Assembly (NCBI RefSeq): GCF_030551875.1
Contig: NZ_JAUOZU010000006.1
Location: 248,001-312,000, forward strand
Direction of reading: 5' to 3'
DNA: 64,000 bases
Origin: Fluviirhizobium alvei
GTDB taxonomy: Bacteria; Pseudomonadota; Alphaproteobacteria; Rhizobiales; Rhizobiaceae
This document shows positions 28,532 to 37,219 of the stretch, one piece after another. The notes below the pieces were generated by a model, which was not told the DNA's origin, ran no database searches, and saw nothing but the letters and a program-made list of their open reading frames with translations. A program made the position numbers and the translations under genes. The stretch's first letter is position 1; each line of letters opens with the position of its first letter.

Positions 28532-28813
28532 TCAGCGGCTGCGCTGCTTGCTGCGGGCCGCACTTGTGCGCCGCCGGCTGACCTGCTTCTTGGCCGGCGT
28601 GGTAGTTTTCCGCGCCGTTGCGGCAGAGCCGCTGCCGGCACTGCCCGACGATTTGGTGCGGGTGGTCCTCTTCTTCGAGGTCGTACTTGTGCTGCTGGCC
28701 TTGCGCTTGGTGCGCTTGGTCGTGCGCGTCTTGCCGCCGATCGTCTTCTTGAGAATCTCGTTCATCGCGCTTTTGACGACGCCCGTGATGAGACTGTCCA
28801 CTAAGCCTGTCAT
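28532..28813 (-). CDS. Small histone-H1-like basic protein
   Basis: A 93-residue protein in two parts. Residues 1-27 form an amphipathic stretch (MTGLVDSLITGVVKSAMNEI and following) and residues 28-93 are almost entirely Lys, Arg, Thr, Ser, Ala and Gly, with blocks such as TRTTKRTKRKASS and KKRTTRTKSS. This resembles histone H1 tails and bacterial H1-like DNA-compacting proteins. Low complexity makes false coding a risk, but the frame is open and its opposite frames are also repetitive only as shadows. Nucleic-acid binding is inferred from charge alone. Confidence 0.6.
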   Translation of the reverse strand: MTGLVDSLITGVVKSAMNEILKKTIGGKTRTTKRTKRKASSTSTTSKKRTTRTKSSGSAGSGSAATARKTTTPAKKQVSRRRTSAARSKQRSR

Positions 28814-28982
28814 TTCGCGCCACGTCCTGTCATTTCATGGTCAATTCCTGAGGCCGATCGGCGCTTGGGATGCGGGGTCGCCATCGGGTTCGTACCAATC
28901 GAAATCCTGCCGCAAAACCGGCGCAACCGGCTAACCATTGCTGCCATGGACGTCTCACTTCGTCAATGCAGCTTCGATGTCT

Positions 28983-30068
28983 CTACAAAATGAAATCGCT
29001 TGTGAGAAATGCCGTCGAGCCAGTCACCTCAATCTCGAAGTCGGCCGTGCCGTTGCCATCGACATCGCCATAGATCAGCGTTTCGCCGGATTTGACCTGA
29101 TAGCGGATCTCACCCGCGTCCTGGGAAAAGGCCTTGGAGCCAATGAAGCGGAACTTTTGGTCGCCGTCGGCGCCAGTGTTGGCGTCGATTGCGTGAAGAT
29201 CGATGACATCGCCTTCTGCATGCGCAAAGTCGCCGATGACATCGCGTTTGGAGGCGCCGCGCCCGCTTTCGGAAATCAAGTTAAACTGGAAAACATCGTC
29301 ATCGGCACCGCCCGTCAGGATGTCAGCTCCGCGACCGCCCCGGATCGTGTCTGCGCCGGCATCCCCGTTCAGACGGTTTTTTTCACGACCGCCAATGAGC
29401 AGGTCGCTGCCACCACCACCGTTGACGTTGCCGTCGACCGTTCCGTTGCGGCCGAGATAGCGATCATCCCCCTTGCCGAGATCGATTCTGCCGATCATCT
29501 TGCCGTTGTTTGTGAGGATATCGCGCGCCGCGCCGCCTTCCGTCGAATAGAACGTATAGGAGGCGAGTTCACCGCTGATCGTGCCGCTGTTACGCAACAC
29601 GATTGTCTCGGCGACCGGATCCGTTCCGAACCTGGTCACGCCTGCATAGCCCTCAATCACACCGGAATTGATGAGGACGGATCTCGTGTCCGCCTGGCTG
29701 CCGCGCAACACCACGCCTGCGCCGTCAATCGATGAAATGATTCCTTCATTGATGATTTCGGACTCATATCCATAGATCGCAACGGCGGCGCCAGGTCCCA
29801 GAGACTGCACATGCCCGGAGGACTTGACATGAACACTGTGTCCATGATCGCTACCGGGTGAATCTCCGAGATGAACCGCAAACTCGCCCACCGAGGTTCC
29901 AATGACAGTCCCGTAGATTACGGCGCTGTGGCCAGATCCCGTTCCCCGGATGACATTGCTGTCAGTGGACATCAGGACGACATCGGTGGTGACGAAAACA
30001 GAATCGAGGCCGCCAAGATTAACCGTCGTCCCAGCGGTGGTTTGCGATATCGGTACATTCCATGCCAT
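28983..30068 (-). CDS. RTX-type calcium-binding protein, probably secreted
   Basis: The 361-residue protein has no signal peptide. Residues ~25-215 show repeating beta-strand units of the solenoid type, with (I/L)xNxGxIxG patterns (for example LINSGVIEG, LRNSGTISG, LTNNGKMIG). Residues ~225-275 hold RTX nonapeptides (GGGGSDLLIGG, GDAGADTIRGGRGADILTGG), then a C-terminal segment ending in a hydrophobic TAFLTSDFIL, as type I secretion substrates often do. The start 30068 follows GGGAG with correct spacing. It separates bolA from grxD. No secretion genes are nearby and function is unknown. Confidence 0.85.
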   Translation of the reverse strand: MAWNVPISQTTAGTTVNLGGLDSVFVTTDVVLMSTDSNVIRGTGSGHSAVIYGTVIGTSVGEFAVHLGDSPGSDHGHSVHVKSSGHVQSLGPGAAVAIYGYESEIINEGIISSIDGAGVVLRGSQADTRSVLINSGVIEGYAGVTRFGTDPVAETIVLRNSGTISGELASYTFYSTEGGAARDILTNNGKMIGRIDLGKGDDRYLGRNGTVDGNVNGGGGSDLLIGGREKNRLNGDAGADTIRGGRGADILTGGADDDVFQFNLISESGRGASKRDVIGDFAHAEGDVIDLHAIDANTGADGDQKFRFIGSKAFSQDAGEIRYQVKSGETLIYGDVDGNGTADFEIEVTGSTAFLTSDFIL

Positions 30069-30207
30069 TAAATTCTCCCGTAAACGATTTTTGACCGGAG
30101 TATCTATAAAATATCCGGAAAATACTCGCTTAGTCTACGTTTCAAGCGGGAAAATTATTCGATTACGCAAAATGGCTGCCGGGCGCAATGCCGTGCGCCC
30201 GCAATCT

Positions 30208-30441
30208 TCAGTCGGGCGCTGACGTCTGCAGCGCCAGGGCGTGCAACTCACCACCCATGCGGCCCTTGAGCGCGCCATAGACCATCTGATGCTGCTGCAC
30301 GCGCGACTTGCCGCGGAAAGCCTCTGCCACGACTTCGGCGGCATAGTGATCACCGTCTCCGGCCAGATCCCGGATCACCACCTGGGCGCCCGGAATTCCT
30401 TCCTTGATGAGATCTGCGATATCGCCGGGGTTCATGGGCAT
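30208..30441 (-). CDS. bolA: BolA-family protein
   Basis: A 77-residue BolA/YrbA-type protein with the fold's helix-strand order, including AQVVIRDLAGDGDHYAAEVV and FRGKSRVQQHQMVYGAL with the conserved His that can ligate an iron-sulfur cluster together with a CGFS glutaredoxin. AAGGAG seven bases upstream fixes the start at 30441. It begins 11 bases after the purL stop, so it is very probably co-transcribed with purL. Confidence 0.9.
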   Translation of the reverse strand: MPMNPGDIADLIKEGIPGAQVVIRDLAGDGDHYAAEVVAEAFRGKSRVQQHQMVYGALKGRMGGELHALALQTSAPD

Positions 30442-30452
30442 AGTGAGTCTCC

Positions 30453-32684
30453 TTATTCCGAAGCCGGCAATGTGCCAGCCATGAAAGCAGGGAACCACGA
30501 TTCATGCGCCTTTTGCAATTCATGAATTGCGACGGCCCGGGCATTGCCGAGTTTGACGCTCGCTCCGCCGGTGGTACCGATCCAGGGGGCGAAGATGCCG
30601 CGCTGTTCGGCCAACTCCTGCACTTCATCGAGATCGTCGCGCTCGATTGTCACCACATAGCGACCCTGATCCTCGCCGAAGAACACCGGGATCGGATCGT
30701 GATCGTTGAGGGCGTTGACGCTTGCGCCGATGCCCGAAGCCATCGCCATTTCGGCAACGGCAAGCGCCAGCCCGCCACTCGAACAATCGTGGACGGCGGT
30801 CGCCAGTTCGTTGCGGATCAGGTCGCGTACAAAATCGCCGACCTTGCGCTCATGCATCAGATCGACATGCGGCGGCGGTCCATCGGTGCGGCCGTGGATG
30901 TCGCGCATATAGACCGACTGGCCGAGATGGGTGCCCCAGGATGCCGGTGCGCCGACCAGGAGAATGCATTCGTTCTCGCCGGCAAAGCGGATGCGGGCCA
31001 TGTCCTGCCAGTCGCTGATCAGGCCGACGCCGCCGATCGTCGGGGTCGGCATGATGGCCTGGCCATTGGTTTCGTTATAGAGCGAGACGTTGCCCGAGAC
31101 GATCGGGAATTCCAGCACCTGGCAGGCTTCGCCGATGCCCTTGATGGCATGGACGAGCTGGCTCATGATTTCCGGCTTTTCCGGATTGCCGAAGTTCAGG
31201 TTGTCGGTGGCGGCGAGCGGCAGCGCTCCGGTTGCCGTCAGGTTGCGCCAGCATTCGGCGACGGCCTGCTTGCCACCTTCGTAAGGATCGGCCTCGACAT
31301 AGCGCGGCGTCACATCGGAAGAGAAGGCGAGCGCCTTGGTGGCATGGCCCTCGACGCGGATCACGCCGGCATCGCCGCCCGGCAGCTGCAGCGAGTTGCC
31401 CTGGATCAGCGTATCATACTGTTCCCACACCCAGCGGCGCGAGGAATTGTTGGCCGATCCGACCAGCTTGACGAGTGCGTCGGCAATATCGGCTTGCGGA
31501 ATATCGTTGGCAGCGATGGGAGCCGGCACCACGCGCGGCGTCCAGGGACGGTCATATTCCGGTGCCTGATCGCCGAGATCCTTGATCGGCAGGTTGGCGA
31601 CTTCGGTTCCCTGGTGCTTGACGCGGAAGCGCAGGTCGTCGGTGGTCTTGCCGACGATGGCGAAATCCAGTCCCCACTTGACGAAGATGGCCTTGGCGAC
31701 ATCTTCCTTCGAAGGCTCCAGCACCATGAGCATACGCTCCTGGCTTTCCGACAGCATCATCTCATAGGCGGTCATGCGCTCTTCGCGCACCGGCACGCTG
31801 TCGAGATCGAGTTCGATGCCGAGGTCGCCCTTTGCGCCCATTTCGACAGCCGAGCAGGTGAGGCCGGCCGCACCCATGTCCTGGATGGCGATGACGGCGC
31901 CGGTCTGCATCAGTTCGAGGCAGGCCTCGAGCAGGCACTTTTCGGTGAAGGGGTCGCCAACCTGAACGGTCGGGCGCTTCTCCTCGATCGATTCATCGAA
32001 TTCAGCCGAGGCCATCGTTGCGCCGCCGACACCGTCGCGGCCGGTCTTGGCGCCAAGATAGACGACCGGCAGGCCGACGCCCTTGGCTTCCGAGAGGAAG
32101 ATCGCATTGGACTTGGCAAGGCCGGCAGCAAAGGCATTGACGAGAATGTTGCCGTTATAGCGGGCATCGAACTCCACTTCGCCGCCGACTGTCGGCACGC
32201 CGAAGGAGTTGCCATAGCCGCCGACGCCGGCGACGACGCCCGAAACGAGATGACGGGTCTTGGGATGATCCGGCGAACCGAACCGCAGCGCGTTCATGGC
32301 GGCGACCGGTCGGGCGCCCATGGTGAAGACATCGCGCAGAATACCGCCAACGCCAGTCGCTGCCCCCTGGTAGGGCTCGATATAGGAGGGGTGATTGTGG
32401 CTTTCCATCTTGAAGACGACGCAATCGCCATCATCGATATCGACGACGCCAGCATTCTCGCCCGGACCCTGGATGACGCGCGGACCCTTGGTCGGCAATG
32501 TCTTCAGCCACTTCTTCGAGGATTTGTAGGAGCAGTGCTCGTTCCACATGGCCGAGAAGATGCCGAGCTCGGTGAAGGTCGGTTCGCGGCCGATGAGGCT
32601 CAGGATGCGCTCGTATTCGTCTGGCTTGAGGCCATGGCTGGCAATCAGCTCTTGGGTGATCGGGCGGTCGTTGGAAACGGTCAT
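30453..32684 (-). CDS. purL: Phosphoribosylformylglycinamidine synthase subunit PurL (small type)
   Basis: Catalyses the ATP-dependent amidation of FGAR to FGAM in purine synthesis, with ammonia supplied by PurQ through a PurS-containing complex. The 743-residue length marks the small form that needs separate PurQ and PurS, both encoded at 35892 and 36936. Motifs include [19 protein letters not shown] near the N-terminus, [20 protein letters not shown] and [19 protein letters not shown]. The start 32684 gives the family N-terminus; the longer frame to 32786 is rejected. It is cut off from purQ by a 3-kb accessory stretch. Confidence 0.96.
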   Translation of the reverse strand: MTVSNDRPITQELIASHGLKPDEYERILSLIGREPTFTELGIFSAMWNEHCSYKSSKKWLKTLPTKGPRVIQGPGENAGVVDIDDGDCVVFKMESHNHPSYIEPYQGAATGVGGILRDVFTMGARPVAAMNALRFGSPDHPKTRHLVSGVVAGVGGYGNSFGVPTVGGEVEFDARYNGNILVNAFAAGLAKSNAIFLSEAKGVGLPVVYLGAKTGRDGVGGATMASAEFDESIEEKRPTVQVGDPFTEKCLLEACLELMQTGAVIAIQDMGAAGLTCSAVEMGAKGDLGIELDLDSVPVREERMTAYEMMLSESQERMLMVLEPSKEDVAKAIFVKWGLDFAIVGKTTDDLRFRVKHQGTEVANLPIKDLGDQAPEYDRPWTPRVVPAPIAANDIPQADIADALVKLVGSANNSSRRWVWEQYDTLIQGNSLQLPGGDAGVIRVEGHATKALAFSSDVTPRYVEADPYEGGKQAVAECWRNLTATGALPLAATDNLNFGNPEKPEIMSQLVHAIKGIGEACQVLEFPIVSGNVSLYNETNGQAIMPTPTIGGVGLISDWQDMARIRFAGENECILLVGAPASWGTHLGQSVYMRDIHGRTDGPPPHVDLMHERKVGDFVRDLIRNELATAVHDCSSGGLALAVAEMAMASGIGASVNALNDHDPIPVFFGEDQGRYVVTIERDDLDEVQELAEQRGIFAPWIGTTGGASVKLGNARAVAIHELQKAHESWFPAFMAGTLPASE

Positions 32685-32953
32685 CGGGCTCTCGAAATCG
32701 TTAGGAGACGGCGTTTGCCTGCCTATAGCCGATGGGGGGCGATGATGCGACCGGAAAATGCGGGATTTAACAGATGGAACCCGCATTCGGTTCCCATCGT
32801 CTGACGAGCCTGCCGAACATGTGACGACATATCATGTTCGGCAGGCCGGAACTTGGCTCTGCCAGCGGAGAGGATGCCGTTTGGCGCGCCCGCCGGCGCA
32901 ACCGATCAAAGCATATGGCTTCTATGCTCGGTACCGCGGACTATGGTTGGCGG

Positions 32954-33511
32954 TCAGAACTTGTATCCGATCGATATGCCTGCGTAGGACAATCCGTCAT
33001 TGGCATTGACGATGTTGGCATTGGACGAATGCTCGACAGTGCCCAGAACGCGCCAGTGTTTGTTGATGTCGACACCCGCCGCCAGGAATTCATGAAAGAG
33101 GAGCCGTGTTCCCAGCTTGGGGCCATCGGTTCCGTCGGGCTTCAGGTCGCCACTATGGAAGCTGCCACCGATTCCGGCGTTGAGAAAGAAGCGGCTACCG
33201 ATATGCGCCTGCCAGTCGAAACCAGCGTAGAGTTGGTTGGCATTGCCATCGAGCGAATAGATGACGCCAGTATGCAGGCGCGGATGGAGTATGTTTTCCA
33301 ATGCGCCTTGAGCATCATTGTTGCCAAATGGATCAGTAAAAACCGTTGTTGAAGTAAAGATACCAGATTCATATAGGTGGTCAGACTGAATACTTCCGCT
33401 TGCTCCGAAGCGGATTTCGTCGATCCACGGTTCGTCAGCGAAAGCAATTTCGCAGCCCGATAGAGCGACGAGAACTGCTGAAACCCTGACAAAATTGCTG
33501 AAAACGTGCAT
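32954..33511 (-). CDS. PagL-like acyloxyacyl hydrolase (lipid A deacylase family)
   Basis: The 185-residue protein has a signal peptide (to about ADE at residue 26) and an outer-membrane beta-barrel pattern ending in an aromatic GISIGYKF. The C-terminal signature GTRLLFHEFLAAGVDI and EHSSNANIVNANDGL matches PagL, which removes the 3-O-acyl chain of lipid A. His161 and Ser163 correspond to the catalytic His/Ser; the usual catalytic Glu 14 residues after the His appears as Ser175, so activity is uncertain. GGGGGG precedes the ATG at 33511. Confidence 0.78.
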   Translation of the reverse strand: MHVFSNFVRVSAVLVALSGCEIAFADEPWIDEIRFGASGSIQSDHLYESGIFTSTTVFTDPFGNNDAQGALENILHPRLHTGVIYSLDGNANQLYAGFDWQAHIGSRFFLNAGIGGSFHSGDLKPDGTDGPKLGTRLLFHEFLAAGVDINKHWRVLGTVEHSSNANIVNANDGLSYAGISIGYKF

Positions 33512-33816
33512 TTATAAGCCCCCCCTGCCAACAATGTGCCCCGGTCTTCCGAGTTCGTTCCCTTGCCGCGAATCTATCGGAGACCATCTTATTCATAGTT
33601 CGTTAACTATATTTTCGTCCATGTTGAAATGATGGGATGGCAATAAATATTCTATAAATATTGATGTTTATCAAAAAAATAGTAAGTTAACTACTGAATA
33701 GGAAACCTAATCGTCATCAAGAATATTATCGTATTACTTTTCGAAATCCGAAACCGGCGACGTTTCGGCCATTTTGGCACCTGCCGGGCTTGTTTGGTGT
33801 CAGGTGAGGAATTAAC
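33512..33816. other. AT-rich divergent intergenic region before the protease
   Basis: Between the PagL-like and protease genes; 33585-33745 is much AT-richer than the rest of the window and has two GTTAACTA copies and an AATATT-CTATA-AATATT hairpin. Nearer the protease are CCGAAAC/GTTTCGG (33748-33768) and CACCTG/CAGGTG (about 33780-33805) hairpins. It probably holds both promoters; no known operator recognised. Confidence 0.55.
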
Positions 33817-33942
33817 ATGATTATAAAGGTCAAGAATCAAAAGATTGCGTCAACGAGTTCCGAATGGCAGCGCCTGGCAATTCGCATCCGGCAAACCGTC
33901 TCCTGCCAGTATTCTCACTGGCAGAGATCGCCGATTATCTGA
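33817..33942 (+). other. Short upstream reading frame with strong ribosome site
   Basis: TGAGGA lies seven bases before an ATG at 33817, the best initiation signal in this region. The frame gives 41 residues starting MIIKVKNQKIASTSSEWQRL and stops at 33942. It overlaps the first 79 bases of the protease in a different frame. It is either a leader peptide coupled to the protease or the true protease start displaced by a one-base frameshift. Confidence 0.4.
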
Positions 33943-35102
33943 TCGTCGGCTACTGGCAGGACCAAAAACCGACCTGGGGCGCGCGCAGCTGGCCTGTGGA
34001 GACGACCGAAATCTCCTATTCGCTGGAAGGACTGTCGGAGGCGCACAAGGCGATCGCGCGCATCGCCTTTGCGACCTGGGATGATGTTTCGGCCCTGACC
34101 TTCACGGAGGCAACGGAGACGGATGCCGAGGCGATGATCGATTTCTCGACCATGATCGGCGGCAGCTTTGCGAGTGTCGACGTGACTTCGGCTGGAGACA
34201 TCACCGAGGCAACCATCAATGTCGATCCGACCCATGCGGCGGTGCTCAACAGCGTTCTGACGGAAATTTTCGTCCATGAGATCGGCCATGCGCTCGGTCT
34301 CGGCCATGGCGGCGATTATAACGGCAGTGTTGGCGGCGCCCATTACCGAAACGATACGCTGCAGTTTTCGATCATGTCCTATCGCAGTCAGGCAAACTTC
34401 CATGGCTCGACAACGCTTGACGTTCTGACGCCCCAGATGGCGGATATCTATGCCATCGCCGAGAAATATGGAGCCGAACGGACCCGTACGGGCGATACGT
34501 CCTATGGCTTCAACACATCCGGCCTCGATGGCGCGTCTGCGGCCCTTTACGATTTCACCCGATCGGGGACGCCGGAAGATAACGTGGCGCCGGCGCTGAC
34601 GCTTTATGACAGCGGCGGTACCGATATGCTGGATTGTTCTGGCTACTCGGCAGACCAGAGGCTTGATCTTCGGCCTGGCCACTGGTCCGATGTCGGCGCC
34701 TACCGCAACAATATCGGGATCTACAGGACGACATGGATCGAAAATGCCGCAGGTGGTGCAGGCGACGACCGGCTGATCGGTAACCGGATCGCCAACGATC
34801 TTTATGGCAACGATGGTGACGACAGCCTGTCGGGCGGCGGTGGCAATGACCGGCTCTGGGGTGGGGACGGCGCCGATCTGTTCCTGTTTGGCAGGAATTT
34901 CGGTCGGGATCGGATCGAGGATTTCGAGGACGGAACCGACAGGATCGATCTTTCCGGCTTTGGGTTGCCGAGCTGGCGCATCGTCCTCAGCCGGGCAGAG
35001 CAGGAAGAGGATGACGTGGTTGTCGATCTGGCCAATGGAAACGAGCTGACGATCGCCGGTGCCAGTCTTGCCGATCTCGACCGCAGCGACCTTGTGCTCT
35101 GA
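33864..35102 (+). CDS. Serralysin-type M10 metalloprotease with RTX repeats
   Basis: A 412-residue zinc protease. The N-terminal region SLAEIADYLIVGYW is typical of the family, HEIGHALGLGHGGDYNG (residues 138-154) holds the zinc ligands His138, His142, His148 and the catalytic Glu139, and SIMSY is the Met-turn. C-terminal RTX nonapeptides (GNDGDDSLSGGGGNDRLWGG, ~313-332) and a final hydrophobic strand point to export by a type I system; no such system is encoded nearby. The ATG at 33864 has no ribosome site, while a good one precedes 33817 in another frame. Likely an exported protease; substrate unknown. Confidence 0.88.
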   Translation: MAAPGNSHPANRLLPVFSLAEIADYLIVGYWQDQKPTWGARSWPVETTEISYSLEGLSEAHKAIARIAFATWDDVSALTFTEATETDAEAMIDFSTMIGGSFASVDVTSAGDITEATINVDPTHAAVLNSVLTEIFVHEIGHALGLGHGGDYNGSVGGAHYRNDTLQFSIMSYRSQANFHGSTTLDVLTPQMADIYAIAEKYGAERTRTGDTSYGFNTSGLDGASAALYDFTRSGTPEDNVAPALTLYDSGGTDMLDCSGYSADQRLDLRPGHWSDVGAYRNNIGIYRTTWIENAAGGAGDDRLIGNRIANDLYGNDGDDSLSGGGGNDRLWGGDGADLFLFGRNFGRDRIEDFEDGTDRIDLSGFGLPSWRIVLSRAEQEEDDVVVDLANGNELTIAGASLADLDRSDLVL

Positions 35103-35117
35103 GCGAGAGATAGCCGC

Positions 35118-35462
35118 TTACAGAATTTCCAGCACCCGTTCCTTCGGGCGGCAGAGACGCGCACCTTTCGGTGACAGGACGATCGGACGTTCGATCAGGA
35201 TCGGATGGTCGAGCAGGGCATCGAGGAGCTGCTGGTCCGTCAGCGTTTCGTCCGCCAGCCCCAGTTCCTTGTAGAGCGGCTCCTTCGTGCGGATGATATC
35301 ACGCGGTGACAGTTCGAGCGCAATCAGAAGGCTGACGAGGGCGCGGCGATCCAGCGGTGATTTCTGGTAATCGACAATGGTCGGTTCGGTACCGCTGTCG
35401 CGGATCATCGCGAGCACGGTGCGGCTGGTCGAGCAACGCGGATTGTGCAGGATGGTGATCAT
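35118..35462 (-). CDS. arsC: ArsC-family reductase
   Basis: The 114-residue thioredoxin-fold protein has the ArsC active-site region HNPRCSTSRTVLAMIRD (Cys10-type) and the GRP-like LIERPIVLSPKGARLCRP segment with the arginines that hold the oxyanion. Glutaredoxin-linked arsenate reduction is the family activity, though some members (Spx/YffB-like) do other things. No ars operon genes are nearby. It begins seven bases after the lipoprotein stop, suggesting co-transcription behind purQ. Confidence 0.88.
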   Translation of the reverse strand: MITILHNPRCSTSRTVLAMIRDSGTEPTIVDYQKSPLDRRALVSLLIALELSPRDIIRTKEPLYKELGLADETLTDQQLLDALLDHPILIERPIVLSPKGARLCRPKERVLEIL

Positions 35463-35469
35463 CTGTGCC

Positions 35470-35862
35470 TCAGCAGCCCTGGCCGCCCTTGGCCCAATGC
35501 ATCACATCCTTGTTGACGCGCGCATGGACGCCGGCATCGGCCATGAGGGGGCCGAAGGCGCTCATCTTGGCCGGTGTGCCCGATGCCTGGACGACGAGGA
35601 GCGGTAGCGCCTCGGGCGAGTGTTTCTTGACGATCAGGATCCGCGGGGTGCCGGAGAAGGAATTGAGTTCCGGCGCCAGCCGGTAGGCGGCGAACATCGG
35701 GTCCTTGCTCTTGAACCAGCAGCGGTTTGCACCGAGTGCAACGCGTTCCATCACCGGCAGCGCCCGCATCTCGAGCGCGGCGGTCGGTTTGGAACTGGTG
35801 GAGCAGGAGGCCGCGAGCGCGCAAAGAGCCGCAACCGCAACGAGGTGAAGGGCAGGGCGCAT
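35470..35862 (-). CDS. Small lipoprotein of unknown function
   Basis: A 130-residue protein with a lipoprotein signal: a hydrophobic stretch followed by LAASC, the Cys (residue ~20) being the acylation site. The mature part contains one more Cys pair (ANRCWFK and the C-terminal QGC), GTPRILIVKK and a conserved-looking NKDVMHWAKGG tail. Envelope-anchored by inference. GGAGAG sets the start at 35862. It sits 29 bases behind purQ and seven before arsC on the same strand. I do not recognise a function. Confidence 0.7.
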   Translation of the reverse strand: MRPALHLVAVAALCALAASCSTSSKPTAALEMRALPVMERVALGANRCWFKSKDPMFAAYRLAPELNSFSGTPRILIVKKHSPEALPLLVVQASGTPAKMSAFGPLMADAGVHARVNKDVMHWAKGGQGC

Positions 35863-35891
35863 GGCGTCTCTCCGCATCGGCAAGGTCAAAA

Positions 35892-36563
35892 TCAGGCGGC
35901 GATCAGGTCGAGCGCGGAAGCAAAGATCCCGCGACCGTCGGAACCGCCATGGGCTGCCTCGATGAGGTTTTCCGGATGCGGCATCATGCCGAGCACATTG
36001 CCCTTCTCGTTGATGACGCCGGCAATATCGTTGAGCGAGCCGTTGGGATTGGTGCCTTGGGCATAGCGGAACACGACCTGGCCATTGGCTTCGATCTGCT
36101 TCAGCGTCTCGGCATCGGCAAAATAGTTGCCGTCATGATGGGCAACCGGGCAGCGGATGATCTGGCCCTTGTCATAAGCGGCGGTGAAGCTCGTCTGATT
36201 GTTGACGACCTCGAGCTTGATCTCGCGGCAGACGAACTTGAGCGAGGTGTTGCGCATCAGCGCGCCCGGCAGCATGCCGGCTTCGACGAGGATCTGGAAG
36301 CCATTGCAGACGCCCATGACGCGCACGCCCTTTTCCGCCTTTTCGCGGATGGCCTGCAGCACAGGCATGCGGGCGGCAATGGCGCCGCAACGCAGATAAT
36401 CGCCGTAGGAGAAGCCGCCCGGAATGACGATGAGATCGACATCGGGAATCTCTGTTTCGGTCTGCCAGATCGTCACCGGAGCCTGACCGGAAATCTTGGT
36501 GAGGGCTGCGATCATGTCTCGGTCACGATTGAGACCGGGAAGCTGGACGACGGCGGATTTCAT
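35892..36563 (-). CDS. purQ: Phosphoribosylformylglycinamidine synthase subunit PurQ
   Basis: Glutamine amidotransferase that makes ammonia for PurL. The 223-residue class I glutaminase has the nucleophile Cys in [19 protein letters not shown] (~85-103) and the His-Glu pair in [15 protein letters not shown] near the C-terminus. [18 protein letters not shown] forms the oxyanion loop region. The start at 36563 gives the family N-terminus [17 protein letters not shown]. It follows the purS-coiled-coil pair on the same strand. Confidence 0.96.
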   Translation of the reverse strand: MKSAVVQLPGLNRDRDMIAALTKISGQAPVTIWQTETEIPDVDLIVIPGGFSYGDYLRCGAIAARMPVLQAIREKAEKGVRVMGVCNGFQILVEAGMLPGALMRNTSLKFVCREIKLEVVNNQTSFTAAYDKGQIIRCPVAHHDGNYFADAETLKQIEANGQVVFRYAQGTNPNGSLNDIAGVINEKGNVLGMMPHPENLIEAAHGGSDGRGIFASALDLIAA

Positions 36564-36659
36564 GTTTCGATCTCCGGGAGAGGGGTTAGAAAGCGCGGTG
36601 GCACTGTTTCGGCGAGCCATACGCCATTGTCGGCGACAAAGAAAGGTTGTCACTGCAAG

Positions 36660-36920
36660 TTAGATCGGTGGATTGAATGGCGACTGCCCGCGTTCGGACA
36701 ATTCCCTGAGCTCAAGCCGGTTTTCGATCCGGTCTAGGCGATTTTCGATGTGTGCAAGCGTACCACGAAGATTGTTGACGTCACCTTGCAGCGAATGCAT
36801 CTGGTTGCGGATCAAAAGGTTGTCGGCGCGCAACTCTCCGATAGCATGATCCACCTTGTCGAAACGTTGGTGGAGCTTGCGAAGTAGCTCATTCAACAGA
36901 TCTTGAGAAGCATCCGCCAT
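36660..36920 (-). CDS. Small coiled-coil protein between purS and purQ
   Basis: An 86-residue, wholly soluble protein. Residues ~5-70 show strong heptad repeats (LLNELLRKLHQRFDKVDHAI, then LRGTLAHIENRLDRIENRLE), predicting one long coiled coil; the C-terminus (RGQSPFNPPI) is unstructured. GGAG lies seven bases before ATG 36920, and its start follows the purS stop by only 15 bases, so it is translated from the pur transcript. The function is unknown; a structural partner or an unrelated insertion into the operon are both possible. Confidence 0.7.
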   Translation of the reverse strand: MADASQDLLNELLRKLHQRFDKVDHAIGELRADNLLIRNQMHSLQGDVNNLRGTLAHIENRLDRIENRLELRELSERGQSPFNPPI

Positions 36921-36935
36921 CAAGGTTCTCCACTC

Positions 36936-37178
36936 TCATGAGAGAGCGATAGTATAATTCTCGATCACCGTGTTGGCGAGAAGCTTCTCGCACATATCCT
37001 TAAGATCGGCTTCGGCCTTGGCCTTGTCGTCATGTTCGATCACCAGATCGAACACCTTGCCTTGGCGAACACCGCCGACGCCGGAAAAACCGAGCGAACC
37101 GAGCGCGCCCTCGATGGCCTTTCCCTGCGGATCCAGCACGCCATTCTTCAGCGTTACAACAACACGCGCCTTGATCAT
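36936..37178 (-). CDS. purS: Phosphoribosylformylglycinamidine synthase subunit PurS
   Basis: Small subunit (80 residues) that bridges PurL and PurQ and helps channel ammonia. It has the family pattern MIKARVVVTLKNGVLDPQGK, ALGSLGFSGVGGVRQGK and a C-terminal CEKLLANTVIENYTI. AGAGG precedes the ATG. It lies 41 bases downstream of purC. Confidence 0.96.
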   Translation of the reverse strand: MIKARVVVTLKNGVLDPQGKAIEGALGSLGFSGVGGVRQGKVFDLVIEHDDKAKAEADLKDMCEKLLANTVIENYTIALS

Positions 37179-37219
37179 GACTACCTCTGAACTCTTACTG
37201 TCCCTGCGGCCTTAGGCCA

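Noticed and set aside
30504-32804. 766-codon open frame on the plus strand opposite purL
   Set aside because: It is the antisense of a strongly conserved purL; long antisense frames are usual in GC-rich DNA and the translation has no recognisable domain.
33845-34084. 79-codon frame overlapping the protease start
   Set aside because: Third frame over the protease N-terminus, without a ribosome site or similarity; a shadow.
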